A DNA stretch of 7,807 nucleotides, taken from NCBI GenBank assembly GCA_031278135.1, contig JAITKY010000091.1, forward strand, positions 1 to 7,807, written 5' to 3'. How positions within the stretch are numbered: position 1 is the stretch's first letter; each line of letters starts with the position of its first letter. The position numbers and the translations under genes are program-made. Shown piece after piece: positions 5,835 through 7,807 of this stretch. This DNA is from Prevotellaceae bacterium. GTDB taxonomy: Bacteria > Bacteroidota > Bacteroidia > Bacteroidales > UBA932. The notes under the pieces are model-generated. The model made no database searches, was not told the DNA's origin, and saw only the letters and a program-made list of their open reading frames with translations.

Positions 5835-7565
5835 ATGGATAAATTGGAAATACGAAAACGCGCCGAACTCTGGCTGAATCCGGATTTTGATGAAGAAACA
5901 CGCGCTTGTGTAAAAAAATTGTTTGATAATGAAAAGGAACTGACGGAAAGTTTCTACAAAGACCTCGAATTTGGTACGGGTGGACTGCGTGGAATAATGG
6001 GCGCCGGAACAAACAGAATGAACAAATACACGGTCGGAATGGCTACGCAGGGACTGGCAAATTATGTGAAAAAACAGTTTCCCGAGAAATCATTGAGCGC
6101 TGCTGTCGCTTACGATTGTAGAAACAACAGCCCGTTTTTTGCCGAAGTTGTTGCTAATATATTTTCTGCCAACGGGATAAAGGTTTATCTGTTTTCATCG
6201 TTGCGACCTACACCCGAATTGAGTTTTGCTGTGCGACATTTCGGATGCAATACCGGCGTGATGATAACCGCCTCGCATAATCCAAAGGAATACAATGGTT
6301 ACAAGGCATATTGGGACGACGGAGGACAGGTTACGGCTCCGCACGACGTCAATATCATCGAAGAAGTCAACAAGATAAAATCTGTCAAAGAGGTTAATTT
6401 CGAGGCTAATCCGGAATTGATTGTCAGCATTGGCGAAGAAATCGACAAAATATATCTCGAAAAACTTAAAAGCCTTTCGATTTCTCCCGAAGCAATTGAA
6501 AAACACAACGATATTAAGATAGTTTATACCCCGTTACATGGTACGGGAGTGAAGTTAGTGCCGGAATTTCTTAACTGTCTTGGATTTAAAAACATCATCC
6601 ACGTTCCCGAACAGGATGTGAACGATGGTAATTTTCCAACTGTGGTTTCGCCAAACCCCGAAGAATCAAGCGCTTTGACTTTAGCTCTGAAAAAGGCTCA
6701 AGACGAAAACGCCGATCTGGTTATGGCTACCGACCCCGACGCCGACCGTGTTGGTATTGCCGTGAGAAACAATAAAGGTGAGCTTCAATTACTTAACGGT
6801 AATCAGACGGCGTCGATTCTGACTTATTACTGTCTCGAAAATCTCAGTCGCCAAAAGAAACTGAAAGGCGACGAATATATTGTCCGAACGGTGGTTACTA
6901 CGCATTTACTGACTGCAATGGCAAAATATTACGGCGTCGAAATCTTCGACGTGTTGACAGGATTCAAATACATCGCCGAAATAATACGCGAAAACGAAGG
7001 AAAAAAAACTTTTATCTGCGGTGGTGAAGAGAGTTACGGCTTTTTGGTCGGCGATTTTGTCCGCGACAAGGACGCTGTTATATCTTGCGGAATAATTGCC
7101 GAAGTTGCTGCATGGGCTAATGAAAACGGTAAATCATTGTACGATTTGCTCCTGGATATCTATTCTCAATTCGGTCTGCACGAAGAAAAACTGCTCTCGA
7201 TAACTAAAAAGGGTAAGGAAGGTTTGGAAGAAATCAAAGAAATGATGAAAAGCTACAGAAACAACCCTCCGAAAACAATTGCCGGCTCGAAAATCATTAC
7301 GATAGTCGATTATCTATCTAAACAGCAGACCGATACTCTTACCGGAATCACGACGCCGCTAAATCAGCATCAGTCGGATGTTTTGCAGTTTTTTACGCAG
7401 GATGGAACAGTGGTATCCGTTCGTCCGTCGGGCACGGAACCCAAGATTAAGTATTATTTCGAGTTGCGTTCCGATTTGAAAAATAAAGCAGAGTATGAGA
7501 CAATATTAAACCGGTTAAACGATAAGTATAAGACTATTATCGACGAATTGGGATTGAAGAAATAA
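5835..7565 (+). CDS. pgcA: Phosphoglucomutase/phosphomannomutase (alpha-D-phosphohexomutase, PgcA-like)
   Basis: This cytoplasmic 576-aa enzyme should interconvert glucose-1-phosphate and glucose-6-phosphate (perhaps also mannose phosphates), feeding UDP-glucose, glycogen and polysaccharide synthesis. Family marks are the N-terminal GTGGLRG (47-53) followed by IMGAGTNRMNKYTV; the catalytic phosphoserine loop TASHNP (145-150, Ser147); the Mg-binding DPDADR (300-305, with Asp300, 302 and 304); the sugar-binding GGEESYG (396-402); and the C-terminal phosphate-binding RPSGTEPK (530-537). All four active-site loops are intact and the length matches the PgcA/PGM2 branch (about 580 aa), not the shorter ManB/AlgC or GlmM branches. 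It begins 15 bp after the recQ stop with no promoter visible between, so it is likely in one transcript with recQ. The symbol follows the closest known branch; substrate preference cannot be read from sequence. Confidence 0.94.
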   Translation: MDKLEIRKRAELWLNPDFDEETRACVKKLFDNEKELTESFYKDLEFGTGGLRGIMGAGTNRMNKYTVGMATQGLANYVKKQFPEKSLSAAVAYDCRNNSPFFAEVVANIFSANGIKVYLFSSLRPTPELSFAVRHFGCNTGVMITASHNPKEYNGYKAYWDDGGQVTAPHDVNIIEEVNKIKSVKEVNFEANPELIVSIGEEIDKIYLEKLKSLSISPEAIEKHNDIKIVYTPLHGTGVKLVPEFLNCLGFKNIIHVPEQDVNDGNFPTVVSPNPEESSALTLALKKAQDENADLVMATDPDADRVGIAVRNNKGELQLLNGNQTASILTYYCLENLSRQKKLKGDEYIVRTVVTTHLLTAMAKYYGVEIFDVLTGFKYIAEIIRENEGKKTFICGGEESYGFLVGDFVRDKDAVISCGIIAEVAAWANENGKSLYDLLLDIYSQFGLHEEKLLSITKKGKEGLEEIKEMMKSYRNNPPKTIAGSKIITIVDYLSKQQTDTLTGITTPLNQHQSDVLQFFTQDGTVVSVRPSGTEPKIKYYFELRSDLKNKAEYETILNRLNDKYKTIIDELGLKK

Positions 7566-7588
7566 AATATAAAAAGGTATATCGGAAT

Positions 7589-7654
7589 ATGAAAAAAATA
7601 CTTATTGTTTTTCGTTTGATTTTAAACACTAATGTTTACACTCAAAAATTTTGA
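7589..7654 (+). pseudogene. Signal-peptide-like 21-codon ORF, probable truncated secreted-protein gene
   Basis: The frame reads MKKILIVFRLILNTNVYTQKF and then TGA. It has the form of a Bacteroidota secretion signal: Lys pair, hydrophobic core, and a VYTQ end resembling the common VYAQ cleavage site. An Arg interrupts the core at residue 9. Nothing follows: the stop at 7652 is followed by further stops, and no continuing frame is seen before the tandem repeats. It starts 23 bp after the mutase stop with no promoter of its own. Most likely this is the remnant 5' end of a lost secreted-protein gene; a genuine 21-aa peptide or a chance ORF are the alternatives. Confidence 0.35.
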
Positions 7655-7729
7655 TAGTTGATGAAAATAAATAAGCCATTGGATTGTAACGATATTGCCT
7701 ATAATCCAAAAAATCACTTCTAAAGAAAT

Positions 7730-7807
7730 GAGCTTATAGGATACTTATAGGATACTTATAGGATACTTATAGGATACTTATAGGATACTTATAGGAAACT
7801 TATAGGA
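7730..7807. repeat. 11-bp tandem repeat array (ATACTTATAGG), running off the right edge
   Basis: Five perfect copies of ATACTTATAGG occupy 7741-7795. They are preceded by a degenerate copy, GAGCTTATAGG (7730-7740), and followed by a one-base variant, AAACTTATAGG (7796-7806); base 7807 begins the next unit. The unit is close to one helical turn. All six frames through the array are closed, because 11 is not a multiple of 3 and the unit contains TAG on the + strand and TAA on the - strand in rotation, so it is not protein-coding. A single inverted CCTATAA at 7698-7704 could pair with TTATAGG of the first copies. The total copy number is unknown because the window ends inside the array. Confidence 0.93.

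Noticed and set aside
7730..7807. CRISPR array
   Set aside because: The 11-bp units are directly adjacent with no unique spacers and are far too short for CRISPR repeats; no cas gene is present.
7730..7807. Replication iterons
   Set aside because: Iterons are usually longer (about 17-22 bp) and sit near a rep gene and DnaA boxes, none of which is visible here.

Overview
The window looks like ordinary chromosomal DNA from a member of the Bacteroidota, probably Bacteroidales-like. Three things point there. The genes lack Shine-Dalgarno motifs in front of their starts. Several starts are preceded by the Bacteroidota-type -7 element TAnnTTTG (TACCTTTG twice on the + strand and once on the - strand, TATATTTG once on the - strand). 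The intergenic DNA is very AT-rich, with A and T runs. The protein types and lengths (a RecQ of about 730 aa with a C-terminal extension, a 576-aa phosphohexose mutase, an NtrC-like regulator followed by its kinase) fit the same group. No species can be named from this sequence alone.

Layout from left to right. Positions 1-84 (-) are the first 28 codons of a gene running off the left edge, possibly an IS66-type transposase. Positions 85-298 are an AT-rich divergent promoter region. A 90-aa protein of unknown function follows at 299-571 (+). A 235-bp convergent intergenic region (572-806) holds a cluster of AGAATT/AATTCT repeats and a perfect 12-bp inverted repeat. A two-component operon runs leftward: a sigma-54-type response regulator (1787-3154) whose stop overlaps the start of a membrane histidine kinase (807-1790). 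The divergent region 3155-3629 carries the regulator promoter, a strong intrinsic terminator with no obvious upstream gene, and the recQ promoter and leader. Rightward come recQ (3630-5819) and, 15 bp later, a phosphoglucomutase/phosphomannomutase (5835-7565). The right end has a 21-codon signal-peptide-like ORF that stops at once, then an array of about seven 11-bp repeats that runs out of the window.

Functionally, the kinase and regulator form one NtrB/NtrC-like pair that probably controls sigma-54 promoters outside this window. RecQ (DNA repair helicase) and the sugar-phosphate mutase (glucose-1-P/glucose-6-P interconversion) are probably co-transcribed but have no evident shared pathway. 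I do not see a convincing new multi-gene system here. The points most worth a second look are the 11-bp tandem array beside the truncated secretory leader, the orphan terminator and possible small transcript upstream of recQ, and the repeat/palindrome cluster at 628-738.
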